Shown in pieces: positions 1 to 9,431 of a stretch of DNA of 64,000 nucleotides. The notes beneath the pieces are model-generated. The model saw only the letters and a program-made list of their open reading frames with translations. It was not told where the DNA came from and did no database searches. Both the position numbers and the translations under genes were made by a program. Numbering within the stretch: the first letter of the stretch is position 1; each line of letters begins with the position of its first letter. Source of the DNA: JANXQG01 sp963709175 (GTDB lineage: Bacteria > Planctomycetota > Planctomycetia > Pirellulales > Thermoguttaceae); NCBI GenBank assembly GCA_963709175.1, contig CAVPVK010000007.1:1488001-1552000 (forward strand). The letters run 5' to 3'.

Positions 1-737
1 CGAGCGGAAAGCTCTTGACCCCCGAGGTGTCGAACTGCCAATAGGCGATGTACTTACCATCGGGACTCCAGCGGAAGGCGTTGCGGAGATCGAACTCCTC
101 TTCATAAACCCAGTCCGAGGTACCATTGATGATCGTCTCCGATCCGTCCATGGTCAGGCGGGTAATGTGCAAATCGTCGAGATTCTGCACATAGAGATTA
201 TTCCCGCACACATAGGCCACTCGGTCTCCGTCGGGCGAAACAGTGGCGAACATCATCGTCGCTGGTTTTGCACTCCCACCTAGCTTGTGAAGGCGGCTTG
301 TTTTCCGGTCGAACACCCAGTAGTCGCCGAGGGTATCTTGCCGCCAGACGCGCTTGGCATTCGTGAATATCAGGAGTCTCCTGACGTCGTCCGACCATGC
401 ATAGCCATCAATCTTCAAAGGGTCGTGGTTGCCTGGCGGCTATCAGGCTTGCGGCAGCTACCAAGACCGTGCGCTGGCCCGACTGCGGATGGTAAAGCAC
501 AACGTCCTTGGCGTCATTCGATATTTTTGACGCTTCCAGTACGGTGTAACCCGAGCCGTCCTTAAGCCATTGGGCCGGTCCCCACTTCTGGACGTCAAAC
601 TCCTTCTTGCCGAAGATCCGATCGACGGTCAACAAGGAACGATCGGCCGGCCGCTCCGCGTACAGTGCGGGAACCGAGAGAAATAGCCACCCGATCGAGC
701 CAATGCCGATCGCGGCTGCACGGATCATATTAGTCAT
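1..737 (-). pseudogene. DPP IV-type S9 peptidase, N-terminal part, frameshifted, cut by window edge
   Basis: The minus strand encodes the start of a prolyl-oligopeptidase family (S9B, dipeptidyl peptidase IV) enzyme, which removes N-terminal dipeptides in the envelope. The ATG at 737 opens a signal peptide (hydrophobic stretch ending near ALYA). The beta-propeller follows with typical elements: GYAWSDD, LLIFTNAKRVWR, SPDGDRVAYV and DWVYEEEF. The last carries the double glutamate that in DPP IV binds the substrate amino terminus. The reading frame changes near position 434: upstream codons end in a stop at 408, while LKIDGYAWSDD continues in the next frame and stays open to base 1. The catalytic Ser-Asp-His domain lies beyond the left edge. 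The frame break may be a one-base assembly error or a real lesion. Family assignment is firm; functionality is unknown. Confidence 0.8.
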
Positions 738-939
738 TATCACAACTCGTAATGTAGTTCTTTCCCCCATCTTACTCCGCCCCCAAGACCCCAGCAACCA
801 GCGGCGTGATTCAAACGTAATCGTCCTCGAACGCTGCTTGCGTCTGAATCGCAGTAACCCCGGAGACGATGTGGACAAGTTGGGGCGTTACTGATAAGCT
901 GGCGGGCTAAAAGAACATCCCACCCAAAGGTGCCATAAT

Positions 940-2328
940 ATGTTGCACGAGAAGGACGACATTCGCGACTCCATCCTGGAAGACCTCTATGCCTCGACGG
1001 ATCTCACCGCCAGTGTGCCCAAGTATAAGGTCCCGCAGCACGAGCACGATCCGCGGCACGTTAGCCGCTGGATCCTGGACGAATTGATGCTCGATGGGAA
1101 CTCGCGGCAGAACCTGGCTACCTTCTGCAGCACTTGGGTTGAACCCGAGGTCCGGGAGATCATGGCCGCTTGCCTCGACAAGAACATGATCGACAAGGAC
1201 GAATATCCGCAGACGGCCGAAATCGAGAATCGCTGCGTCCACATGCTGGCCGATTTGTGGCACTCGCCGCACGCGACCAATACGTTGGGCTGCTCGACCA
1301 CCGGATCCAGCGAGGCCGCGATGCTGGCCGGAATGGCCTTGAAGGCCCGTTGGCGGGCTGCGCAGAGGGCCGCAGGCAAGTCGTCCGATCGACCGAACCT
1401 GGTGACCGGTCCGGTGCAGGTCTGTTGGCACAAGTTCTGCCGCTACTGGGATGTCGAGCTCCGCGAACTGCCCATGGCTCCGGGACGTTACGTCCTCAGT
1501 CCGAGCGAGGCCGTTGCCCATTGCGACGAGAACACCATCGGTGTGGTTGCCACGCTGGGAACGACGTTCACCGGCCATTACGAACCCGTCAAGGAAACGA
1601 GCGATGCCTTGGACCGTCTTCAGCACGAAACGCAACTCGATATTCCGGTCCACGTTGACGCCGCCAGCGGCGGATTCGTGGCCCCCTTCCTCCATCCCGA
1701 CCTGCCCTGGGATTTCCGTCTCGCCCGCGTCAAGTCGATCGACACATCGGGCCACAAGTTCGGACTGGCGCCGCTGGGGGTGGGCTGGGTGATCTGGCGA
1801 GACAAAGAAGACCTGCCCGAGGAATTGATCTTCAAGGTCAACTATCTGGGCGGAGACATGCCCACCTTTGCCCTGAACTTCTCTCGCCCGGGCGGCCAGA
1901 TCGTTGCGCAATACTACAATTTCCTCCGGCTTGGGAAAGACGGATACCGCAAGGTCCAGGCCGCGTCGGCGACCGTCGCCTGCTATCTGGCAGAGAAAAT
2001 CGCGGCGATGGGGCCTTTCGAAGTAATCCACGATGGCCACGCCGGCATCCCGACCGTTTGTTGGAAGCTTAAAGAGCAAAGTCGGCCAGGCTTCACGCTC
2101 TTTGATCTCGCCGATCGTTTGCAGTTTCGCGGTTGGCAAGTGCCGGCGTATACGCTTCCGGCAAATTGCGAGACGACCGCCGTCCAGCGCATTGTAGTCA
2201 GACACGGCGTCAGCCGCGGCCTGGCGGATGGACTGTTGGCGGACATGCAGGCGGGACTGGCTTACCTGGCGAAACACCCGGCCGGCGAAGTCCCGGAGAA
2301 CGGGCGACAAGGCTTTCGCCACGGCTGA
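940..2328 (+). CDS. gadB: Glutamate decarboxylase (PLP-dependent)
   Basis: A 462-residue group II PLP-dependent decarboxylase that converts glutamate to GABA and CO2, consuming a proton in the cytoplasm. Length matches the GadA/GadB family. The PLP lysine is K273 in the motif TSGHKFGLAPLG. Other family marks are CSTTGSSEAAMLAG (cofactor phosphate binding, around residues 110-125), HVDAASGGFVAPF before the lysine, and LNFSRPGGQ after it. The N-terminal segment YKVPQHEHDPRHV resembles the usual Gad N terminus. An AAAGGTG ribosome-binding site lies 9 nt before ATG 940. No gadC-like antiporter is visible nearby, so a role in acid resistance is not shown by context; GABA shunt or stress use is equally possible. 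It ends 12 bp from the convergent mqnD stop. Confidence 0.93.
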   Translation: MLHEKDDIRDSILEDLYASTDLTASVPKYKVPQHEHDPRHVSRWILDELMLDGNSRQNLATFCSTWVEPEVREIMAACLDKNMIDKDEYPQTAEIENRCVHMLADLWHSPHATNTLGCSTTGSSEAAMLAGMALKARWRAAQRAAGKSSDRPNLVTGPVQVCWHKFCRYWDVELRELPMAPGRYVLSPSEAVAHCDENTIGVVATLGTTFTGHYEPVKETSDALDRLQHETQLDIPVHVDAASGGFVAPFLHPDLPWDFRLARVKSIDTSGHKFGLAPLGVGWVIWRDKEDLPEELIFKVNYLGGDMPTFALNFSRPGGQIVAQYYNFLRLGKDGYRKVQAASATVACYLAEKIAAMGPFEVIHDGHAGIPTVCWKLKEQSRPGFTLFDLADRLQFRGWQVPAYTLPANCETTAVQRIVVRHGVSRGLADGLLADMQAGLAYLAKHPAGEVPENGRQGFRHG

Positions 2329-2340
2329 AGACTTTACGCT

Positions 2341-3197
2341 TCACGCAAACACCGGCTCCACCCGCCGCGGGATCACACCGGCTGTGTGGCCGCGGGCCAA
2401 CAACTCGGCGACCGCCTGCCGGCCGCGCGGGCCGAAGTCCAGCGTCCAATCGTTGACGTACATGCCCACGAATTCGTCGGCCTTGGCCGGATCAAGCCCT
2501 CGGCCGAAACCCAAGGCATAGTCCAGGGCCTCGCGGCGATGCGCCAGCCCGTATTCGATGCTGCCGCGAAGCAGTCGCTGCACGTCGGCAATCGCCCGTA
2601 GACCCAGGTCCTTGCGGACGCCGTTGGCTCCCAAGGGCAGCGGCAGACCGGTCTGCTCGTACCACCACTGGCCTGTGTCGACGATCAACTCCAGGCCCTG
2701 CTCGGCGTACGTGAGCTGGCCTTCATGGATGATCAGCCCCGCCTCGAGGGGCTGGCCTTGGTATTCGCCCGCGACCACCGCGTCGAGGATCCGATCGAAC
2801 GGTACGACCACCTGTCGAAACTCCAACCCCAGGCACATCCGCAAGGCCAGGTAGGCGGTCGTGAGCAGGCCGGGCACGGCAATCGCCGCATGCCGGAAAG
2901 TCTCCAGCGGCTGCTTTTTCGCGCCACCAACATGGGGCCGTAACGGTCGCCCATGCTCGCCCCGCAGCTGCAGAGCACATAGCGGTCGGTGAGGTGGGCG
3001 TAGGCATGCAGGCTCAAGGCCGTCAGTTCCAATTCGCCCTGGAACGCTCGCTGGTTGAGCGTCTCGATATCGACCAACTCGTGCCGGAACTCGTACGGCG
3101 CAGTGTCGATCTTGCCGCGAGCCAGGGCATAGAACATGAAGGCATCGTCAGCATCCGGGCTGTGTCCTACACGGATCAGTATGGGGCTCTCGTTCAC
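2341..3197 (-). pseudogene. mqnD: 1,4-dihydroxy-6-naphthoate synthase MqnD, frameshifted
   Basis: MqnD converts cyclic dehypoxanthine futalosine to 1,4-dihydroxy-6-naphthoate in the futalosine menaquinone pathway. The N-terminal half reads IRVGHSPDADDAFMFYAL, a family hallmark, and continues to YGPMLVARK. The rest (VPGLLTTAYLALRM ... GLIIHEGQLTY ... LGANGVRKDLG) is in a second frame. The two join at an A5 run near 2917, where a one-base change restores the normal sequence ARK-KQPLETFRHAAIAVPG. The GTG at 3197 is chosen as start because an AAGGAG site sits 7 nt upstream; the ATG at 3242 lacks one. As this step is normally essential for respiration, an assembly indel seems likelier than a dead gene. 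Confidence 0.85.
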
Positions 3198-3420
3198 GGC
3201 CGCTCCTTGGAGAAATAGGCAATCGCGATAGTTTAACTTCAATTAAGGCTGTGGGGAAGTGGCCTAAACCAGCTGAATCTGGGTACTCTAGGCAACGCCT
3301 GCCGCTTGGCGCAATTTTTCTTGGCGTGCCGGTTATTCTGGTCGATCCGTTCGTAGGGAGCCTATCGATCTTTACGTTTTTGCAGATTTTAGCGGGCGGC
3401 TATTCGTATAGGAGACAAAC

Positions 3421-4551
3421 ATGACGGTCAGCATGAAGACACTTTTGGCGATTGGGCTGATGCTGCTCGCGGCTTCGGCCGGCGGTTTGGCCCTTGGTGA
3501 CGCTCCAACCGGTGGTTGTGGCGTTTCCGGCGAGCCGACCTGCGAACCGGGCGCTTCGGCTTGCCAGGCCGCCGGCGTGAGTCAGGCCGGCCCCAGTTTG
3601 CTGCAATGCTGCATCGATGAGACACCGGCCTTTGCAGCCTGTGCGCAGGAGTGCAACGAGCTTTCCCAGATCTACGCCGGGTCCACCTGGAAGATCGATG
3701 CCGACGCTCTAATACTCCACCGTTCCACGCCTGGCACTCGAACCTTGCTTTTCGACACAGCGACCGGCGTCGAGCGGTTCGACGCCAGCGAGTTCCATTT
3801 TCCCTTTGCCGCGGGGCCGCGTATTTCCCTCACTGCCCTGGACTGCGAAGGCTGGGGATTCGAGGGGAATTTCTTCATGGTTGACGGCTGGTCATCCACC
3901 AGAAACGTTCCCTCCACCTCGCTGCCCAATGCCGGCAACCTCGCGGTGGACAGCGTCAACCAGATAACCTTGGTAGACGCCCAATTTGACTCGACCTCCC
4001 GGTTCTACAGCTCAGAGCTCAATTTTCGCAAACCGCTGTTCGGCAACCTTTCCTTCTTGACGGGCTTTCGTTACCTCGATCTGACCGACATCTATAATAT
4101 CGCGGGAACCTCAGCGACCACGGGGAACACGTCAACGGAATCGATCCTTACCCACAACCACCTTTTCGGTTGGCAGATCGGGGCGGACGGCGCCCTGCTT
4201 CAGAAGGCCAATTGCTGGCGGCTGAGCGGCTTTGTCAAGGCCGGCGTTTTCCTTGATTGCGCCAACCAGGCGACTTCGCTCTCCGATCCCGGCGGTCTTG
4301 GCGCCCTGGCCAGCAGCGCCAATAACCAGGCTTCGGCGGCGTTCTTTGGCGAGGCGGGCCTGAAGGGCTATTACCAGCTCAGCAAGCACTTTGCCCTCAG
4401 CGGCGGCTATGAGGTCATGTTCCTCAACAACATCGCCCAGCCGGTCAACCAGCTTGCCGACACCAATCTCACGGCCGGCACGGCGACGGTCGACGTCAGC
4501 AGCGCCCTGTTCTACCATGGCGCCACCGCCGGCCTGGAAGTGACGTGGTGA
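3421..4551 (+). CDS. Outer-membrane beta-barrel protein, BBP7-like
   Basis: A 376-residue exported protein. A signal peptide (KTLLAIGLMLLAASAGGLALG) is followed by a short cysteine-bearing linker with about nine Cys between residues 30 and 80, then alternating hydrophobic beta strands with aromatic girdles, for example LNFRKPLFGNLSFLTGFRYL, CWRLSGFVKAGVFLD and HFALSGGYEVMFLNN. The chain ends in an aromatic residue (W), as expected of outer-membrane barrels. The pattern matches the planctomycete BBP7 family, though overall similarity is judged by eye. AGGAG lies 7-8 nt before ATG 3421. Substrate and partners are unknown. It stands alone between mqnD and an acetyltransferase. Confidence 0.65.
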   Translation: MTVSMKTLLAIGLMLLAASAGGLALGDAPTGGCGVSGEPTCEPGASACQAAGVSQAGPSLLQCCIDETPAFAACAQECNELSQIYAGSTWKIDADALILHRSTPGTRTLLFDTATGVERFDASEFHFPFAAGPRISLTALDCEGWGFEGNFFMVDGWSSTRNVPSTSLPNAGNLAVDSVNQITLVDAQFDSTSRFYSSELNFRKPLFGNLSFLTGFRYLDLTDIYNIAGTSATTGNTSTESILTHNHLFGWQIGADGALLQKANCWRLSGFVKAGVFLDCANQATSLSDPGGLGALASSANNQASAAFFGEAGLKGYYQLSKHFALSGGYEVMFLNNIAQPVNQLADTNLTAGTATVDVSSALFYHGATAGLEVTW

Positions 4552-4636
4552 GACGGATTGGCGTTTTCCTGAGAATTGACCGCCCGCAGCTGCCGCGTTA
4601 CACTAGTACGTCAGCACAAGAAACCCAAGCTCGAAA

Positions 4637-4690
4637 CGCCCCCGCTGGGCCGGGCATCCTGTACGGATGGTGCCCGGCCCAGCGGGGGCG
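4637..4690. repeat. Perfect 20-bp inverted repeat (hairpin)
   Basis: Arms at 4637-4656 and 4671-4690 are perfectly complementary over 20 bp and enclose a 14-nt loop. The stem is about 85% GC. No T-run follows on either strand, so it is not a canonical intrinsic terminator, although it lies between the barrel gene (ends 4551) and the acetyltransferase (starts 4739) and could stop or stabilise the upstream transcript. Confidence 0.85.
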
Positions 4691-4738
4691 AAATGCCGCG
4701 TGCCGCAAGGGCTCAAATTGCGGTTGGATCGGGCGGCC

Positions 4739-5296
4739 ATGGACCTTATGTATTTCAAGCGTTACCGGATGGAAATCTCATTGGCTGGTCGCGACCTGGC
4801 GCCACCGCAGGCCCCGCCGGGCTACGGTTTCGAGCCGTGGAACCCCGCCTTGCTGGATGCCTTTGCCGCGGCCAAGTACGCCGCCTTTCGCAGCGAGATG
4901 GACGCCAACGTGTTCCCGTGCCTGGGAGAACTGGATGGCTGCCGCCGTCTGATGCGCGAGATCGTCCATAAGCCGGGCTTTCTTCCTCAGACGACCTGGC
5001 TGCTGACCTGCAGTCGGCCGGGCAAGCGCCCCGAGTATTGCGGGACCGTGCAAGGCATCCGCGATACCGCTGGGCTGGGCGCGCTGCAGAACCTGGGGAT
5101 CGCGCCGGAGCATCGCAATAGCGGCCTTGGCACGATCTTGCTCTTTCACTGCCTTCAGGGCTTCCGCCAGGCCGGTGTCAATCGCGTCTACCTGGAGGTC
5201 ACCGCCCAGAACGAAGGGGCCTTGCGGCTCTATCGCCGTGTCGGCTTTGTCACCGCGAAAGTAGTCTACAAGGCCGTCGAGCACGTTTACTCCTGA
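4739..5296 (+). CDS. GNAT-family N-acetyltransferase
   Basis: A 185-residue cytoplasmic acyl-CoA-dependent acetyltransferase. The GNAT core is at about residues 110-170: ALQNLGIAPEHRNSGLGTIL contains the Q/RxxGxG/A acetyl-CoA pyrophosphate loop (here RNSGLG), followed by the beta5 strand VYLEVTAQNEGALRLYRRVGF, typical of RimI-like enzymes. The N-terminal part (PPGYGFEPWNP ... FPCLGELDGCRRLM) is a planctomycete-type extension. I chose ATG 4739; an upstream in-frame ATG at 4667 lies inside the 20-bp hairpin repeat and is unlikely. It ends 14 bp before the M16 peptidase gene and may be co-transcribed with it. Substrate unknown. Confidence 0.8.
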   Translation: MDLMYFKRYRMEISLAGRDLAPPQAPPGYGFEPWNPALLDAFAAAKYAAFRSEMDANVFPCLGELDGCRRLMREIVHKPGFLPQTTWLLTCSRPGKRPEYCGTVQGIRDTAGLGALQNLGIAPEHRNSGLGTILLFHCLQGFRQAGVNRVYLEVTAQNEGALRLYRRVGFVTAKVVYKAVEHVYS

Positions 5297-5310
5297 ATCC
5301 AAGGTCATCT

Positions 5311-6541
5311 GTGGCTTCCATTATCCATTCCCACGTCTTTCCCAATGGTCTGGTGCTCCTGGCCCAGCCGATGGATTGGCTGCAGTCCGCGGCCTTCTCG
5401 TTCCTCGTGCCTGCCGGTTGTGTCCATGAACCGGCGGCGCGGCTGGGACTGGCCTCCTTGACGTGTGAAATGACGCTCCGCGGCGCCGGCTCCCGCGACA
5501 ATCGCCAGTTCGTCCTCGATCTCGACAACCTTGGCGTCGAGCATCATGCCGCGGTCACCAGCGCGGGTCTCTTATGGCGGGGCAACTTTGGCCGAGAAAC
5601 TGCCCGCCGCGATCGCCATCTTTGCTGACGTGCTACGCCGCCCGTTGCTTCCGGAAGAAGAGTTGGAGGCTTGCCGCCAGACCGCGCTGCAAAGCTTGCG
5701 GTCGGTGGAGGACGAACCGGCGGAGAAGGTCATGATCGAGCTGCGTAGCCGCCATTTCGGCGATCCCTGGGGACGGTCATCGTTGGGGCGGCAGGACGCC
5801 CTGGAAGCCATCGAACTGAACGAGATACGCGGCTTTTTTCAGCAGCAATTCCAGCCGAAGGGCACGATCCTCGGCGTCGCCGGGCGTCTTGAATGGGCGC
5901 CCCTGGTCGATCTCATCGGAGAATTGCTGGGCGATTGGCAGCCGGCCGACGAGGGGGCGATCGATGATAGCCCGGCCGAGGGCGGCTATTCGCACGTGCA
6001 GTACGATTCGGCCCAAACCCATATCGGCATCGCCTATCCCAGCGTCCCTTATCGCCATGAAGACTACTTCCGGGCTTGGGGCGCAGTGGGGGCCTTGGGC
6101 GGCGGCATGAGCTCGCGGCTCTTCACCGAGGTTCGCGAGCGCCGCGGATTGTGCTACAGTGTCTATGCCAGCTACCATACGCTCCGCGATCGGGCCGGCG
6201 TCTTCTGTTACGCTGGCAGCAGCGCCCAGCGGGCCCAGGAAACGCTCGATGTGACACTCGGCGAGTTGCGACGGCTGGCTGGCGGCATCGAGGCCGACGA
6301 ACTTAGGCGGCTCAAGGCCCGCATCAAGACCGAGTTGGTCATGCAGCAGGAATCGAGCCACTCGCGGAGCTCGTCGATCGCCCGCGAATGGTATCATATT
6401 GGCCGGGCCCGCATGCTCGACGAACTGGAGCGGATCATCGACGGCCTGACGTGCGCCGACATCAACGACTACCTGGCCAAGAGCCCGCCGCGTAATTTTA
6501 CTATCGTCACCGTCGGACCGGAGAAGCTGAAAGTGGTTTAG
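5311..6541 (+). pseudogene. M16 (insulinase-like) peptidase homologue without zinc site, frameshifted
   Basis: First of two adjacent M16 family proteins, about 410 residues when both frames are joined. The position of the zinc-binding HXXEH motif reads GLASLTCEMTLRG, so the two histidines and glutamate are missing; this is typical of the non-catalytic subunit of an M16B heterodimer. C-terminal marks are present: SSRLFTEVRERRGLCYSVYA (the R/Y substrate-clamp region). The frame changes near 5573: HHAAVTSAG is in one frame and SYGGATLAEKLPAAIAIFADVL in the next. GTG 5311 is taken as start, with AAGG about 8 nt upstream. Together with the next gene it probably forms a periplasmic or cytoplasmic peptide-degrading pair. 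Confidence 0.82.
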
Positions 6542-6655
6542 GTCTTGGATCTTAGGCCTTAGATTTCAAATCTCAAATTTCAAAGCTTGGGTCGTGAAAC
6601 CTGCGACCCAAGACCACCGACCCAAGACCTCCAAGCTAAGACCTCCGCAACCACC

Positions 6656-7873
6656 ATGGAATTCCTTACCCACGTCCTCCCCAACGGCCTGGAGATCGTC
6701 GCCGAGTGCAACCCGCAGGCCTATTCCACGGCCCTGGGCTTCATCGTCAAGACCGGCGCCCGCGACGAGACCGACCAGATCGCCGGCGTGAGCCACTTCC
6801 TCGAGCACATGGCCTTCAAGGGCACACCCACCCGCTCGGCTGACGACGTGAACCGCGAGCTGGACGAAATGGGTTCGCACTGCAACGCTGCCACTTCCGA
6901 GGAGACAACCGTTTTCTATGCCCCCGTGTTGCCGGAGTATCAAGGCCGGGCGACGGAAGTCCTGGCCGATATCCTCCGCCCTTCGCTCCGCGAGGCCGAG
7001 TTCCGCACGGAAAAGCAGGTTATCCTGGAAGAGATCCAAATGTACGAAGACCAGCCGCCCTTCGGGGCCGACGACAAGTGCCGGGCGGCCTTCTTCGGCG
7101 ACCACCCCTTAGGCCGCAGCGTGCTGGGCACGGCGAACAGCGTCGGAGCATTGCCGGTCGAAGATATGCGCGACTACTTTTGCCGCCGCTATGCACCAGG
7201 CAACATTGTCCTGGCCGCGGCCGGCCGCGTCGATTTTGACGCCCTGGTCGCCGACTGCCGCCGGGCCTGCGGTAGCTGGGAACCAGTCGAGTGCCCCCGC
7301 GTCGTCGAACCGGCCCGGCCGCGGAGCGGTTTTCAACGGCTCGCGCGGGCCTCGGCCACACAGCAATACCTCTTGCAAATGTCGCTCGGTCCCTCGGCCG
7401 AAGACGACGATCGCTACGCGGCCAAGGTCCTAACGATCATTCTCGGCGATGATTCGGGCAGCCGCCTCTATTGGGAGCTGGTCGATCCGGGCATCGCCGA
7501 CGTGGCCGAGTTGGGCCACGCCGAGTACCAGGGGGCAGGGGCATTCTTTACCCAGATCAGCTGCGCCCCAGAGGACGCCGACGAGGTCTATCAACGGGCG
7601 ATGCGGGTCTACGAGACGGCCCACGCCGAAGGTGTAACCGAGTCCGAACTCCAGCAGGCGAAGAACAAGGTCCGCTCGCAACTCGTGCTGTCCAGCGAGC
7701 GGCCCGGCCAACGGTTGTTCAGCGTCGGCGGCGACTGGGTCTATCGTCGCGAATATCGCTCGGTCGAGGACGACCTCGAACTCGTCGCTGCCATCCGCAT
7801 TGACCAGATCGCCGCTGTGCTCCAGCGCTATTCACTGGTGGGGGGCACGACGCTGACGATTGGTCCGGAATGA
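6656..7873 (+). CDS. M16 family zinc peptidase, catalytic subunit
   Basis: A 405-residue insulinase/pitrilysin family (M16B) metallopeptidase. The zinc site is complete: HFLEH at residues 47-51 in the motif VSHFLEHMAFKGT, with the downstream glutamate in KQVILEEIQMYEDQP. The C-terminal homologous half (GDDSGSRLYWELVDPGIAD ... AQYQ/EYQGAGAFF) is also present. Upstream, the preceding gene encodes an HXXEH-less partner, the usual arrangement for a heterodimer. ATG 6656 is used; residues upstream of it are low-quality and out of family. A short hairpin (9-bp arms at 6586-6594 and 6604-6612) lies between the two genes. No signal peptide, so a cytoplasmic location is likely. Confidence 0.9.
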   Translation: MEFLTHVLPNGLEIVAECNPQAYSTALGFIVKTGARDETDQIAGVSHFLEHMAFKGTPTRSADDVNRELDEMGSHCNAATSEETTVFYAPVLPEYQGRATEVLADILRPSLREAEFRTEKQVILEEIQMYEDQPPFGADDKCRAAFFGDHPLGRSVLGTANSVGALPVEDMRDYFCRRYAPGNIVLAAAGRVDFDALVADCRRACGSWEPVECPRVVEPARPRSGFQRLARASATQQYLLQMSLGPSAEDDDRYAAKVLTIILGDDSGSRLYWELVDPGIADVAELGHAEYQGAGAFFTQISCAPEDADEVYQRAMRVYETAHAEGVTESELQQAKNKVRSQLVLSSERPGQRLFSVGGDWVYRREYRSVEDDLELVAAIRIDQIAAVLQRYSLVGGTTLTIGPE

Positions 7874-7994
7874 GCGATCGCGAAAACTGACGGCTCCTCT
7901 CCGTGCGTGATAGCAGGTCTCCTCTTACTGGCTCTGATCCTGCTCGGCCCGCTGTTGTTCGCCACGCGCGACAACTACTGTTTCAAAGTTCCGC

Positions 7995-9431
7995 TCACTT
8001 GCGCATGACATTCACCGTCTCGCCGTTGGTCAATTCGTCCAGGCTGCCCTGGATCACCTCCTCATCGCCGGTGACGTTCAGCCATTGGCCGCCGATCTTC
8101 ATCTTGATCACTTCGATGGAGTTCTCATCTTGCAGGCCCGGCACGACCGCGGTCTTGACGGCCTTGCCGTTTTGCAAGAGGTAGCAATAAGTCTCGTTAC
8201 CCGACACCAGCAGCGCCGCTTGCGGCACCACCAAGACATCCGGTTGTTCGGCGATCAGCGTCATGTTTACATACATGCCCGGCCGCAGACCGGCCACATT
8301 CTTGGTGGGAGTGCCGCTCGGCCTTGGTGCAGTGGTTGCGTCATTGCCCTGTCTTCCTGGGTTCTCGACCGGGAGATCGGCGCTACTGATTGGCATATCG
8401 ACCTCCACCCACAAGGTCCGGGTCTTTTCTCTCACGGTCCATGAGGTACGGGTGACGGCCGCCTTGATTTCCAAACCACTGAGCGAATCGACGCGGACTT
8501 CGGCCCGGGTTCCCTCGTGGACATAGCGGGCATACGACTCGGGAACGTCCGTGAAGATCCGCACGGTGTTGTCGCTAGCGATCACGAACATGGGCGAAGC
8601 CTTGGCAGTGGACTCGTCGCCCGTAGCGGCAAGCACATAATCGCCAGTGTTGGCGTTGCGAACGGTAATGACGCCGTCGTAGGGAGCGGTCACCTTGGTA
8701 TAGGCCAACAAAGCTGCCGTCCGCCGCTCATCGGCCTCAGCCACCGCGACCTGTGCCCGGGCGGTTTTCACGTCGATTTTGGCCTTGCCCAAATTTGCCG
8801 CGGCGGAAGCCTTTTCGGCTTGGCGTGCGGCCACGGTCGCCTCGGCGGCGTCGTGCCCCGCCTGGCTCGCGGAGAGCTGTTTCTGGGTCTCATCGAGAAT
8901 CTCGGCGTCCACGACATGCTGCTCGACCATCGCCGTCAGCCGCTTCACCTCCGACGTCCAACGAACGACGTCCGCCTGGTATTTGCCTACATTGGCTTTG
9001 GCCTCTTCGATTTGAGCCGTTGCGGTCTGGACCTTACTTTCAGCGACCATGACCAACTGCTGCGCCTGTTCGACCATCTGCCGGTCTAGCTCGACCTGGG
9101 CTACCTTTTGCTGATGTTCTTCCTGCAGTTCGGGGACAAAAATGTCAACGATCGGGTCGCCTTTCTTCAACCGTTGGCCGATGTCCACGTAGTAATGCCG
9201 GATAAAGCCCGATACCTTGGAATAAATCGCCGTCCGTTCGTAGGCTTGCACAAAGCCCGGCTGTTCTAGCCTGGCAGTGATATTCCGCCGTTCTGGCTTG
9301 ATCACCTGCACCTGGGGAACCGAGCTGACGGAACTGGTCTGCTCGGGCGGTTTTTTGCTGCAGCCAACGGCCAGGACGGCAAGCAAGATGAGCCGGCAAC
9401 AACGGACTCCCAGCCTCGACTGTCGAATCAC
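7995..9431 (-). CDS. RND efflux periplasmic adaptor, lipoprotein (second pair)
   Basis: A 478-residue HlyD/AcrA-type membrane fusion protein. A lipobox VLAVGC places the lipidated cysteine at C24, so it is anchored to the inner membrane. The usual order follows: barrel-sandwich half (FIRHYYVDIGQRLKKGDPI), a long alpha-helical hairpin rich in Ala/Gln/Glu (about residues 110-260), the second lipoyl half (VTAPYDGVITVRNANTGDYV), a beta-barrel, and a membrane-proximal domain (LRPGMYVNMT). Its ATG overlaps the TGA of the upstream transporter (ATGA, 9428-9431), implying translational coupling. It closely resembles the adaptor at 12968-14551, pointing to tandem duplication of the operon. Substrate unknown. 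Confidence 0.92.
   Translation of the reverse strand: MIRQSRLGVRCCRLILLAVLAVGCSKKPPEQTSSVSSVPQVQVIKPERRNITARLEQPGFVQAYERTAIYSKVSGFIRHYYVDIGQRLKKGDPIVDIFVPELQEEHQQKVAQVELDRQMVEQAQQLVMVAESKVQTATAQIEEAKANVGKYQADVVRWTSEVKRLTAMVEQHVVDAEILDETQKQLSASQAGHDAAEATVAARQAEKASAAANLGKAKIDVKTARAQVAVAEADERRTAALLAYTKVTAPYDGVITVRNANTGDYVLAATGDESTAKASPMFVIASDNTVRIFTDVPESYARYVHEGTRAEVRVDSLSGLEIKAAVTRTSWTVREKTRTLWVEVDMPISSADLPVENPGRQGNDATTAPRPSGTPTKNVAGLRPGMYVNMTLIAEQPDVLVVPQAALLVSGNETYCYLLQNGKAVKTAVVPGLQDENSIEVIKMKIGGQWLNVTGDEEVIQGSLDELTNGETVNVMRK

Noticed and set aside
907..2322. A 471-codon minus-strand frame opposite glutamate decarboxylase
   Set aside because: Antisense shadow of a well-recognised PLP enzyme.
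5560..5580. Programmed frameshifting in the M16 gene
   Set aside because: No slippery sequence or downstream structure; a one- or two-base indel explains it better.
6586..6612. Small hairpin between the M16 genes as a terminator
   Set aside because: Nine-bp stem without a T tract, and the downstream gene has no own promoter visible; more likely incidental.
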